Shown here: positions 55,201 through 61,592 of the stretch, piece by piece
Layout of the letters: each line of letters opens with the position of its first letter
Numbering within the stretch: the stretch's first letter is position 1
NCBI RefSeq assembly: GCF_007830635.1
Contig: NZ_VLLA01000001.1
Span: forward strand, 715,868 to 779,867
Direction of reading: 5' to 3'
Source: Bradyrhizobium huanghuaihaiense
GTDB taxonomy: Bacteria; Pseudomonadota; Alphaproteobacteria; Rhizobiales; Xanthobacteraceae
Length of the DNA: 64,000 nucleotides
Notes under the pieces: model-generated
What the model saw: only the letters and a program-made list of their open reading frames with translations
What the model was told of the DNA's origin: nothing
Databases searched by the model: none
Position numbers and translations under genes: made by a program

Positions 55201-55474
55201 TCCTCCCTTCGAGAAGGACCATGCCGATCACTCGGGCCTGCAGCGCGGCCCTCAAATCGGAATAAGGAAATTCCTTTCCCTCCGGACGTCCGGAGCCGAG
55301 AGCGATGCGGCGGACCCTGTCGATCAAGCTCTTGGCCGTTTCTGTCCAGCCGAAGCGGACGGGCGGAATGGGCGACGGGATCGACGGGGGCAGGCCGCGC
55401 CAGACGAGTGCGCATTCCAGCGTCTGGTTGTCGCGCGGCTGCTTCTTTACGTAGAATTCCTCGTCCCCGCTCAT
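46226..55474 (-). CDS. Giant pPIWI-RE protein fused to coiled-coil/AAA ATPase region
   Basis: 3082 residues from the ATG at 55474, which overlaps the helicase stop (ATGA). Residues about 1-450 fit the pPIWI-RE N-terminal X region; about 460-900 fit the MID-PIWI-like module, with L-M-F-V-C-R-R-E-S-E-E-V (near 470), S-I-I-G-I-S-V-V (near 632; the Asp expected in an active RNase H strand is Ser) and a terminal R-T-P-S-R-I-P-V-T-L-E-I near 888 that may hold the family's Arg and Glu. Acidic Pro-rich linkers lie near 960-1060 and 1500-1570. Helical sequence fills 1060-2380. An AAA-type ATPase follows: G-G-R-R-L-G-K-T (near 2406) and L-L-L-L-I-D-E-A-D (near 2483). Standard pPIWI-RE proteins are about 1,000 residues. 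No internal start with a ribosome-binding site was found at the junction. Confidence 0.82.
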   Translation of the reverse strand: MSGDEEFYVKKQPRDNQTLECALVWRGLPPSIPSPIPPVRFGWTETAKSLIDRVRRIALGSGRPEGKEFPYSDLRAALQARVIGMVLLEGRIHSRDQGRPLFAASGKPADVQSAAHRSISSWCQLTLRPWAERLGTDCGDIDLLETRALEGALLEQLPSPVMPSEGQVPDALRTDFHDFADILLAIAAPELEGAELFPGLGPVHRVLDRDYGNSIAFETWPTTLPDAGDDLFSMVAEISVETRPSSRLPYLVVRASKRIWCNEFPAANQLFGRRRISVRVVKRGDRVRATTLSVRLDRGVPKPDLDALLFEAQRASEDSLTEDLPELVRNRGRMPDLFVGVPFRYGYRPVPKIQFGVTLQDQVDLTRVVHQRIARYGFTESRLRVLDRATARPEEFRVQANLHNLITHHFGQVPEEDVPTRVEELFGSAEKKARGRPKPIKTVDLEPLRQANRELLDRAFGPRTGIDLMFVCRRESEEVIFRSAVSLLFGDRINVVRHAIPDGVHGTRKILDGEARLTRTQRAGVRRDAWLPLAEQIRQEFPNSPVIVQAARKYDGIEEDSVNKDVGRNTLATFAGCNVQYLLPPGDGEAADYMHRVQAALYDLLFGHAGLGPNPSELVTSTFDERARPKSIIGISVVSQSASRGGRPEGAVLAVATKIDVATGRISGRIGRLKNGTMDRGAFQTLSRTLVEVASAGLTSLGDKQPDRRKNFLSFVRTVIDEVAGDDPNALILVESTTARSLWTWLADENISSDVYLEDAAARPPASWKSLRFVRVRERSSGRLATESRRNWIPVTKEGNERAGAIVDEVYATAISRVVESLPEGNARTRHYLTAHGFDVRNQGARGQSVYRRKPGFLGANAHTPKGKAKFSNRVLSRRGVNDVWRTPSRIPVTLEITVLPSQLGDDEDSAATLVSALRNGYSHTADGTFLPAPLSFRSKILDYMDRYASAPEDDEPDDGLAIDEDPDLPSDEEPVRSIPSYGETRRWFEGTSDFGEADIPPFEEDSSDPPPMTGPPQWAAIPTGTPEIVTNTETSKFPIETATMAVPEPKVTIEENQGPAWEEAEVAALVRLLRSPSAPLPSFVDEEFLTGAMHLVNSDARRMHENREWIRKVTGFPWPEERPLLQEIPSLYLDALRYPAFAIVFQHQFFPDDNGRGLPKRAIIQKVMDFWSQLRRKKPLPKAEDQLAALRALHSADNGGDKDALLADVLGLPGQAAWRSPCARATAGLDRLEAREGEWGDLGRYLRAVVGQFERFGDERTIGEVIDEIVTPYALNHPEIASIGPTVDRASAVEEAPPAAEVTTDIADVATLSPRSSMAEINEAWSRECDRLLALADLSKSDGPTGNHVSAMRESLEVLENLERYAAELMPALGNTADLREAIRRLTTRISAELNALIGEQLTAPSILSRLFELPEEAPLADLEEATTRREIAESAVADAKAIAIEIADLEATLPTRQARERTTPLLDAQEQSLRRALRFVEEALAIFAAPAEPPDVPPQTTVDAPDPVEPTEDVLASPSPTGESEEEADLPVEATEDEAPEEDIEVAPIVPAPEQGLPDVTPSDPLRNEVAARLDHLFSVGEFGLAFHLSSAVLSMMPQASDTYTPVELRLASAGGRTIGLSSQDLSLLAESRSEALPIAQSLEGLDDDRSVARLSLLIAGALPAALFRSDDVAAVLLVERAGRQPGFEHYRKLLSVVEENRKLNFQLTPANLMAVQAHSREANFIGEAVASIKDTVASLRSARFRFQSGERVRQALLQPDGLLGMLDSRLTENDQAIAHEANELLRGRDKVVAFIAKLVETVGGGIDLDAPSRERIFALLSRVGQQCHDLVQSVDGFAVLRKSASRVEAVKRLRDNALAGISEAISGFHSTKSDPLTASALRQAEAIFEMMRGVLKGNGSIGRDVPPLAVGLHSPLLWLRDLTWTGGWQPSPYVPEKILQEALVVPIPLIGDDPASSIHAAFEARRSESAFVPAYMLLNIAHWFGIEQAKSDAWRAELDADKEAKKHQIKRLLEEAERKIDRMRRMAVGSLEQSARLRETLSTVNPENLPVELPPTFLPETLTGDRIEDFNAALARIHDVETEAEREFDKSMSEYTSSIDHLERDTRLEAETVVELRHLLEGREFTTLADRLNMLRTGQTWKPLLPSGSINWRLSEFRSMLPQLDKVDLLQVARNIELGTQYGPLNYGALDPEHRQQAATIARSFTKLKPPKNASAAQIAPNVSEIVSQLLFEVLRCDEDPLLTRPRQQIFVFDAKVSMPPTDPASLLLPEFGSQTQGSWRMCVVTSAISPQGLLDLADGAGHRGVLVLYRGVLNVERRKQLRLDLIKRKQAMLVVDEAALAFAIADPSDRRRAIIDIAQAYSSADPYKDHGKSAVPAEMFKGRSWERSAIVDPFGSYVVFGGRRLGKTALLQQIHATQPSNAIFAYVDLDLVSDASDAFEQFSKTIGTGVFKTPARSGEEFAAAVGGWLDADDRRRLLLLIDEADRFVRKEAETEFVCVQTLLKLMADTKNRFKFVLAGLHNVSRMVRVENSPLVQISNNPLQIGPLLNRDVDDAEFLVRGPLAAMGFEFDKREDVWRILTFTNYYPVLIQVFCKELLSLIHDQAQKTGQLPGIIGTTLVERALRSADIRNKLFETFYKTIGHIEGRYELLTYILAVRELRERDSGMAAEGMTAAEVTERAMECWPAAFPRGTDPNELEYLLEEMEGFGIARRTVAGSFALRSRSLLELMAATEADLERRLESYKTLKAPPRAFDPKNVRRAIGKPRSGTGGGDRISPLTDGQEADLLAPLQIAADNAHDATPAGGVGVVFGTEYAGVRFVEAALLDARRVKDRLVDVEIKNYESKKDMLDDIKKAIKGQRLLKVVVVSPKTAWRPDWVVEAERVGRVRKGEVRLIFIGDPGHAEEWSRDRTVLQRVLPQIKIVKLRPWARSYLGSRIESLQLAGELVDRIMQATGGWSEIAGPLLSRIVDDTRHAPDLIKQEREAILTSSDLLDRLGIPQQLIGFYRDLAAYADGSTITTTDFQSLCTFDGRNVSPRVVGIYSDLLGIISFPPDQSGQGIRKVDLNALVHAALLRPE

Positions 55475-58400
55475 TCGCGTCGCGTCTCCGGGAAGATCAC
55501 GTTCTGACAGGCGCGAAGAGGGTGGAGGAACGGTTCGTAGAGCAGGCGATAGATCTCGCGCTCGACGGCATCGTTCGAGTCGAGAAGCTCGGCCAATACG
55601 TCGCGCATCGCGACGATCATGCTGCTCCTGTTGCCGTCGCGTTTTTCCTTGGCCGAATTGGGTGCGAACGATGCGTCCACGAAATGCACGCGCGTCTTGC
55701 AGCCGTTGCGCATGGCGCGCCCGATCGTTTGGAGCAGGTCGACCATGCCGTCGGCCACGAACGGCTGTATCATGGGGCCCAGCCTGCTGATCTGCTGCGG
55801 CCGGCGGAGCAGCCACCGCAGCGAGTCGAGCGCTTCGTCCCGGGCACCGCGCCATTGCCTGACGAGTTGCGCGACGTCCGCGCTGGGGTCGATGGTTCGT
55901 CTGTCGAATTTCAGGGCCAATTGTCCGGCCAGCCCCCCGGTGAATGCGAGGCTGTCCGCCGTCGGATGGGGCCGGATGAAGAAAGCCACGTTGCCCAACA
56001 CCGCGTCCCGGACCCGAGGTCCGTCGGAGAACACTATGTTCACGCCTCGACCGATGGCCTTCATGGGAAACACCAATGCGTCCCAATCGTCTCTGGCGCC
56101 TAGAGTCTCCACTTGGCTGGCCGACACCCACTCTCCCCGTTCAGACGACGGAACCTTCCTGATGTCCGAAGTGACGCCGACCACGCGGTGCGCGGAAGAG
56201 GAAGTTCTTCTGAGATGCGCCTTGATGAACGTGACCTGGTCGTAGGAATTCACCACGATGCCTGTCCGACGACCCGGATCGAACTGGTCTTCGCGCAGTT
56301 GCCGGACGAGCGGATCTGCACCGCCGAAGTAGTGGTCCGTCAGTAGCCGCAGCGAGTGCTGCCGCTCTCGTTCGGATCCAGCGCCGCTCACGCGAACGTA
56401 TTCGCCGGGCCGGTCCGGATCGTTCACGGGGCGGAAGGAGTACACGCTCTCGCGCCAAGCCTCGCTCTCGCCTTCCCTGCGCAAAATGTAATTCGGCCGG
56501 ACGGGGACGTGATAACTTGGGCTCGGCGCAAGATAGCTGGTCGCCGATGCCATCAGGACGGCAGGCCCCTTGATACCGTCCTCCGTCAGCATTTCGGATA
56601 GGTGGTAGAGGAGGAGCCGCGGCACGCCGGCGAACGAGAGATACTGCAAGGCCAGGGATTTCTGCCCGCGATCGTTCGTTTCGTAGGAGAACCGGATTCC
56701 GGACAGCCGTCCGATCAGGGATTCCGGCAGATTTCGTCTCAAGTCAGCCGACACCCCCTGGCCGAAGACCCTCTCTGTGTGGACGCCTTCCGCGATCATC
56801 GCGTACTGGGCGGGCACCAGCGCGAGGAATTGTAGGACCACCGTCGTCACTTCGACTAGGAAGCGGAAAAGGATTCGCGCCTCTTCCGGGTCCAGCCCCT
56901 CTCGGGGTGGAATGATTCCGAAGAACGCATCCTTCATCTCGTCGTAATTCTCCTCGAACCGCTCGACGAGGCGTGCGCTCAGCAGCCGAAACAGTGCCGT
57001 CCGGAATCTATCCACGGCCGCGTCGAGCTCGCGCCGATCGACCTCCAGGTCCCGGGCCACCCGTTCGAGGTTAAGCTCGGTCAGATCGTCCTCTCCGTCG
57101 CCCCCCACCTCGTTGGTGAGGACCGAACGTACCAACTGTTCGAAGAAACGCCTGAGGCCGTCGAAACGGACGCTTCTATGCTCGTCCTCATCGGTTTCCG
57201 GATTGAGATACATCGTCGCGAGGATCGAATTGCCCGTGACGAAGGCGTCCTTGAACCTCGCCAGAATTCCGCCCTCTTCTGCCATTCGTTCCAGCAGATG
57301 AGCGCGCAAGGCCCGGTTGAGACGCATGAAACGATTGGACGCCAACGTGTAGTTCTCGATCGAAGCGGAAAGCCCGAACCCTCGTCCAGAGGCGACGGGG
57401 TCGAATACGTCGTCGAGAAGCATCGATTCGTAGGATTCGGACGAGCCGAAGAGATCCAGTTCGGCGATTCCCTTTCCATCCAGTGCCGCCTGCGCTCCGT
57501 CAACTTCGTCGATGATGACGAGGTCGCTCGTTCTCGCGACTCTCTCGAAGTGACGCATGCGCTCCGCGTGGAAGTGGGGCGAGACCGACACGTCCGTGGA
57601 GATGACGTGCCCGATGTGCACGAGCGCTTCGGCGTCCGCCAATCTGCGCGCGGAACGCTGCCGGCCGCAGGAAGTCGCAAGCGGGCAGAGTCGTTTGCCC
57701 TCCTGCCCTTCCTTGCCGTCCTTCTTCAGCTTGGCTTGCCGTATCGAAGTGCATGGAGGCCTGTCGTGGGGGAAGTCGAAGGACGGCGGTGGGACGGAAA
57801 CAAATCCAGACAAGGCGCAGCGCGTGCCAAGCAGTTCGGCTCCCGCCGCGGTCTGACCGAACCCTCCGCTGTCCATCGTCGCGATCCGTTCGGCCAGCCG
57901 GGTGGCGTGACTTCTTCGCGCATCGGGCGACTGCCCGACCAGAAGTGCCGTCGGGACGGAATAACGCGCTAGGTCGGCGTCGATCGCCAAGGCGAACTCG
58001 ATGGACGGCACAAGTAGCGTGACCCTCCGCCCCCGCCTGGCGAGCGCGACTATCAACAGGAAGATCAATGTGGATTTGCCGGCTCCCGGCAGGCCGATCA
58101 TGTGACTGACGCCGTCGAGCGTTATCGTGGAATTCGGTGCGAGCCGATTTCCTTGCGGCGATAGGACCGAAAAGACCGGATCGCCCCCGACCGATCTCAA
58201 CCTGGTCAGGAAATTGCGCGGAGGGCGGGTCGGGTCGCGGGCGTCTTCCTCGTCGAGCACCTTCGCGATCGCTTCGAGGTCGGCGAGGGTGATCGCGATC
58301 GGGTCGCGCTCGCGCTTGTCGGGGGCGACGGGCAGTATGGGCCGCAGAACCTGGATGTCCCGTGTATCGCAGATCGCGTCCGGGCTGTTGTCGCCGTCGG

Positions 58401-58851
58401 CGCGAAACCGGAATGGGCGCGTATGGTCCGCGGCCGAGCGTTTTTCGGCTTCTTGCGGCAGAGATCGCAGCAGCTCCTGCAGCATGTTCTGGCGCCGCGG
58501 GTCGCTTGCGCGCACCCTTTCTCTGATCGTGAAGCCCGTTGCAGGATCCGTCGAGATCTCGAACGGCGGCTCCCGGTAGTCGTCGTCGGAGGCATGATCC
58601 TCCTCCCAGACACGCGCTTCCATCACGGCTTCCTGGAGGTGCGCGTCGGATTCGATATTCATCCCGATCAGACGGAGATTGCGCAGCGCGATGCGCGCGC
58701 TTCCGAGAGCGGGATGGCGGGTTATCGATCGATAGCCGGACAGAAGCGCGGACGCGCCCGATAGCGTCTTCATCCCGAGGATGTCGTGCATGACGCAGGC
58801 AAGCCACTGCGCGCGCAGCGCCGGAACGAAGGCGTCGGGAGACGTCCTCAT
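55471..58851 (-). CDS. DinG-type helicase of the pPIWI-RE module
   Basis: 1126 residues; the start overlaps the endonuclease stop and the end overlaps the giant gene start, each by 4 bases. Motif I is G-L-P-G-A-G-K-S-T (near 255), motif II V-I-I-D-E-V-D (near 447), motif VI Q-T-I-G-R-A-M-R-N-G (near 1044). Four cysteines (T-R-C-A, P-P-C-T, R-L-C-P-L-A-T-S-C) lie between motifs I and II at about 345-395, where DinG/XPD helicases hold an iron-sulfur cluster. DinG enzymes unwind R-loops and 5' overhangs, which fits RNA-guided restriction of transcribed DNA. Confidence 0.85.
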   Translation of the reverse strand: MRTSPDAFVPALRAQWLACVMHDILGMKTLSGASALLSGYRSITRHPALGSARIALRNLRLIGMNIESDAHLQEAVMEARVWEEDHASDDDYREPPFEISTDPATGFTIRERVRASDPRRQNMLQELLRSLPQEAEKRSAADHTRPFRFRADGDNSPDAICDTRDIQVLRPILPVAPDKRERDPIAITLADLEAIAKVLDEEDARDPTRPPRNFLTRLRSVGGDPVFSVLSPQGNRLAPNSTITLDGVSHMIGLPGAGKSTLIFLLIVALARRGRRVTLLVPSIEFALAIDADLARYSVPTALLVGQSPDARRSHATRLAERIATMDSGGFGQTAAGAELLGTRCALSGFVSVPPPSFDFPHDRPPCTSIRQAKLKKDGKEGQEGKRLCPLATSCGRQRSARRLADAEALVHIGHVISTDVSVSPHFHAERMRHFERVARTSDLVIIDEVDGAQAALDGKGIAELDLFGSSESYESMLLDDVFDPVASGRGFGLSASIENYTLASNRFMRLNRALRAHLLERMAEEGGILARFKDAFVTGNSILATMYLNPETDEDEHRSVRFDGLRRFFEQLVRSVLTNEVGGDGEDDLTELNLERVARDLEVDRRELDAAVDRFRTALFRLLSARLVERFEENYDEMKDAFFGIIPPREGLDPEEARILFRFLVEVTTVVLQFLALVPAQYAMIAEGVHTERVFGQGVSADLRRNLPESLIGRLSGIRFSYETNDRGQKSLALQYLSFAGVPRLLLYHLSEMLTEDGIKGPAVLMASATSYLAPSPSYHVPVRPNYILRREGESEAWRESVYSFRPVNDPDRPGEYVRVSGAGSERERQHSLRLLTDHYFGGADPLVRQLREDQFDPGRRTGIVVNSYDQVTFIKAHLRRTSSSAHRVVGVTSDIRKVPSSERGEWVSASQVETLGARDDWDALVFPMKAIGRGVNIVFSDGPRVRDAVLGNVAFFIRPHPTADSLAFTGGLAGQLALKFDRRTIDPSADVAQLVRQWRGARDEALDSLRWLLRRPQQISRLGPMIQPFVADGMVDLLQTIGRAMRNGCKTRVHFVDASFAPNSAKEKRDGNRSSMIVAMRDVLAELLDSNDAVEREIYRLLYEPFLHPLRACQNVIFPETRRE

Positions 58852-59960
58852 CCGACGACGAGCCCCACCACGTCGCCCACTTTCGCGAAAACGACGGACG
58901 TGCTTCCCCGGTAGGCGAGCCGAAGATCCTCCAGGTAATGCGGCCTTCGGTTCACCATCGCGTCGGGGACGGCGACGTAGCGGCGATTGAACGTCGCAAG
59001 TCCGCCGAGACGCTCGGAAAGCGTTTCACCGAGCAGCCGTGGGCAGGAATAGCTTTTGACGTCGATTCCCAGTTCATGCGAGCGCCCTACGTCGGCGGCG
59101 TCGTCCCGCGGGTAGAGGACGACATCGACGCCCGCCTCGCGCAGTTCGTCATGCAGCTGTATTTCCGAAAGGCCGGGCCCGACCCAATAGGCGAGAATGT
59201 CGTCGGCGTAGACCCGCCAGCCCGAGGCGCTCTCTATCGTCGCGCCCGCCCTTGAGGACGGCAGTTCTTCAAGACAGGGGCCTATCCGGCATCGGCCTTC
59301 GGGGAACGCCGTCGTGTCGCGATGAGGGTAGAGAAGTCCGCCGCAATTGCCGCAAATGTTGAACGATCCGTCACGACGCATCGCGCCGAGGGGAATTTCG
59401 GTGGACCAGCGACGCAGAACCTCGTCGGCTACGACCACCCCATTCTCTTCGAGAAAATCCGATAGTTCTCGCCTTTCGTACACGGGCTTGCGGACGATGC
59501 GCTCGCGCAAGATCGAGTAGATCTGCAATCGCTGCTCGGTCCTCACCCGCTGCACGATCTCGCGCAGCTGTCGATGATGGATGTCCTCGAAGGCGTCGTC
59601 TGGTTGCCCCTTCGCCGCCAACGCCCGGCATTCTTCGGTCGGAGCGACGGGTTCGGGTGACAGCAGCTTCACTTCGGCGAAACGGAAGGGCGCGGCCAAT
59701 GCCGGTACACCCCAACCGCCTACGGGAAGCCGACGCGCCATGTCAGAAAGGCAGTGGATGCTGTCGGCTATGTCCCCGACCGCCGACGTCAGGCAGAGCC
59801 GGGACAGCATTTGCATTCCGGTGCCCATGGACTCGGGTAGCTGGAAGGGGTCGACGATCTCCCCGGACCGAACGCCAAGATGCAGGTCGACGAAGCCCCT
59901 GCTCAGCATTCTGAGCGCGACCTCGACCGTATCCTCCGAATCTGCTTGCGTAGTCACCAT
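58848..59960 (-). CDS. PD-(D/E)XK endonuclease of the pPIWI-RE module
   Basis: 370 residues. A helical N-terminal half is followed by a four-cysteine element (I-C-G-N-C-G near 201, then R-C-R-I-G-P-C near 230), probably a zinc ribbon. The C-terminal restriction-endonuclease fold shows E-I-Q-L-H-D-E-L-R, G-V-D-V-V-L-Y-P-R and the catalytic I-D-V-K-S-Y near residue 300. This matches the REase that is encoded with pPIWI-RE and DinG genes. The ribosome-binding site is weak. First gene of the leftward operon. Confidence 0.85.
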   Translation of the reverse strand: MVTTQADSEDTVEVALRMLSRGFVDLHLGVRSGEIVDPFQLPESMGTGMQMLSRLCLTSAVGDIADSIHCLSDMARRLPVGGWGVPALAAPFRFAEVKLLSPEPVAPTEECRALAAKGQPDDAFEDIHHRQLREIVQRVRTEQRLQIYSILRERIVRKPVYERRELSDFLEENGVVVADEVLRRWSTEIPLGAMRRDGSFNICGNCGGLLYPHRDTTAFPEGRCRIGPCLEELPSSRAGATIESASGWRVYADDILAYWVGPGLSEIQLHDELREAGVDVVLYPRDDAADVGRSHELGIDVKSYSCPRLLGETLSERLGGLATFNRRYVAVPDAMVNRRPHYLEDLRLAYRGSTSVVFAKVGDVVGLVVG

Positions 59961-59984
59961 GCGATCATTAAAACTTAATATACG
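59961..59984. promoter_or_regulatory. 24-base divergent control region with ATTAA inverted repeat
   Basis: The endonuclease and WYL regulator 2 start codons are only 24 bases apart. ATTAA-AAC-TTAAT (59967-59979) is an inverted repeat with 5-base arms. Promoter elements for each gene must therefore extend into the other's coding region, unless the WYL protein starts at the internal Met (60015). Confidence 0.45.
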
Positions 59985-60893
59985 ATGTCTGTAAAGTCAC
60001 TATCCGAACTAGATATGAAGCGGGGCGGGGCAGCGCTCAGGGCTCGCTTGAAGTACATCGATGACCGGCTGGTCTGGTTTGGCTTTTTGCGACTCGTCGA
60101 CTATGCCGCAAAATTTGGCATATCGGACGTGCAAGGCAAAATAGATATAAAGACTTACCGCAACCTATCGTCCACTCCGCCACCCGAGCGCAAGCCCGGA
60201 CCGGCCGCAGCGGGTGCGTCACCTGTGGGTACGTACGGGCGTCCCGACGATTTCGTCCCGCTCTTCGAGGGAGTGCGCTCGCTAGACGACCTCTGGCTGA
60301 CGAGGCTGGAGGACGCACGTCCGGACGAATCCTTGACCGTCGAGCGTCTGGTCATGCCGGCGCGCAGCATCCATCCGGATGGCGTCAGATCGCTCCTCGC
60401 CGCCACCGAACTCCGCGAGAGTTGCCAGCTCGGCTATCAGTCGATGACCAGCGCGGAGACCAGCGATCGAACCGTCTGCCCTCACGTGCTGGTCAAGGCG
60501 TCGGGTCGCTATCACGTCAGGGCGTTCGACTTCTCGCGGAAGCGGTTCATCGACTTCTCCCTTTCGCGCGTCCTTACTTCGGTGCCGCTCGTCGGCGACG
60601 CGCCGGTTCCGTCCACATTGGACGACGATTGGCATGCGATGATCGACGTCGAGTTCGTCCCCCATCCGAGGCTTTCTCCGGCCCAGCGTCATACGATCGC
60701 CCGGGAATTCAGCATGGTCGGCGGCGCAAAGATCGTCAGGGTACGCAGGGCGTTGTTGTTCTATCTGTTGGACGAGATGAGATTGCTGGCGGCGGTCAGG
60801 CTCCTAGATGCGGAACTTGCCGATGTGGCCGTCTGGATCAAGGACCCGCGCCGTGTCGCTTCCGAACTCACGTCGATGGAGAGCGGTAGCTGA
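59985..60893 (+). CDS. BrxR/CapW-like HTH-WYL transcriptional regulator 2
   Basis: 302 residues. The N-terminal helix-turn-helix-like part (R-A-R-L-K-Y-I-D-D-R-L-V-W-F-G-F-L) is followed by a Pro-rich linker and a WYL domain (C-Q-L-G-Y-Q-S-M-T, V-K-A-S-G-R-Y-H-V-R-A-F-D-F), then a WCX-like region (V-R-R-A-L-L-F-Y-L-L-D-E-M-R-L). It resembles regulator 1 in order and spacing (L-E-V-R-Y-Q-S-M-S versus C-Q-L-G-Y-Q-S-M-T). It is divergent from the endonuclease operon and probably represses it. A start at 60015 is an alternative. Confidence 0.87.
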   Translation: MSVKSLSELDMKRGGAALRARLKYIDDRLVWFGFLRLVDYAAKFGISDVQGKIDIKTYRNLSSTPPPERKPGPAAAGASPVGTYGRPDDFVPLFEGVRSLDDLWLTRLEDARPDESLTVERLVMPARSIHPDGVRSLLAATELRESCQLGYQSMTSAETSDRTVCPHVLVKASGRYHVRAFDFSRKRFIDFSLSRVLTSVPLVGDAPVPSTLDDDWHAMIDVEFVPHPRLSPAQRHTIAREFSMVGGAKIVRVRRALLFYLLDEMRLLAAVRLLDAELADVAVWIKDPRRVASELTSMESGS

Positions 60894-60976
60894 CTGTCCC
60901 GATCGTTCCAACTCGCCACCGTGCCGATTGCCTCTTTGGCGGGCATGTCGCAAAAAATCGCTTTTCCAGGCTACCG

Positions 60977-61396
60977 ATGTTTGAAGACGGTATGAATCTG
61001 GCCGCGATGGCCGAAGCCTTGGGCAGGTCCGCGGACTACCGCGTGTTGCGCCGTTTGATTCCCCGAGCGCTCTCCATGCCGGCCGGCGATCAAGGCACGA
61101 AGACGGCCGTCCTGCTCGACACGGAGACCACGGGTCTGGACGCACAAATCGACGAGATCATCGAGCTCGGCATGGTGAAATTCGACTATATGGCCGACGG
61201 TCGCATCGTCGGGGTCAGGGACGCTTACTCTTCGTTCGCGAACCGTCCGTGCCGATACCAGCCGAGGTGACCGCGCTCACCGGCCCCTCAGTGACGAAAT
61301 GATCGCCGGGCATCGGATTGACGAAAATGCCGTTTCGACCTTCGTCGAGGAAGCGGTGATCGTCATCTCGCACAAACGCGGGTTTGGTTTTGACCA
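60977..61396 (+). pseudogene. Frameshifted DEDDh 3'-5' exonuclease
   Basis: The intact start includes V-L-L-D-T-E-T-T-G-L-D (exonuclease I motif) and D-E-I-I-E-L-G-M-V. After about 61237 the frame fails, but the next frame gives P-I-P-A-E-V-T-A-L-T-G, and a third frame from about 61288 gives M-I-A-G-H-R-I-D-E-N-A-V and V-I-V-I-S-H-K-R-G-F-G-F-D. Two indels and then an end near 61396, with the remaining motifs absent, mark a degraded gene. The protein would have resembled Bradyrhizobium exonucleases. Confidence 0.75.
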
Positions 61397-61592
61397 TTGA
61401 AGCCCGCGGGAGCGAAGGTCCTGCTCCAGTCCAACTATACGTCATGGGGTCCTGCCGGTGAACCATGTCTACTAGGTACGGCCAGCGATTTTTCGCGAAT
61501 CCGATTCACCGACGGCGTTGGCCGATCCCGATTTTCCCCAATGCATCCCAATCAATCGTTTGGAGCCATGATTGCTCGTGAGCGGCGTTCGA
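61397..61592. other. Short intergenic gap
   Basis: No coding or structural signal that I can support. It separates the exonuclease pseudogene from the convergent regulator. Confidence 0.4.

Noticed and set aside
46754..55400. Many long plus-strand frames antisense to the giant gene
   Set aside because: They are typical antisense shadows of a high-GC gene, with Arg/Asp/Val bias, no ribosome-binding sites and no family motifs.
55475..56131. Upstream in-frame extension of the giant protein by 219 residues
   Set aside because: It lies antisense to nothing useful but inside the helicase coding region in another frame, has Arg/Gly/Pro-rich shadow composition, and the ATG at 55474 forms a clean ATGA overlap.
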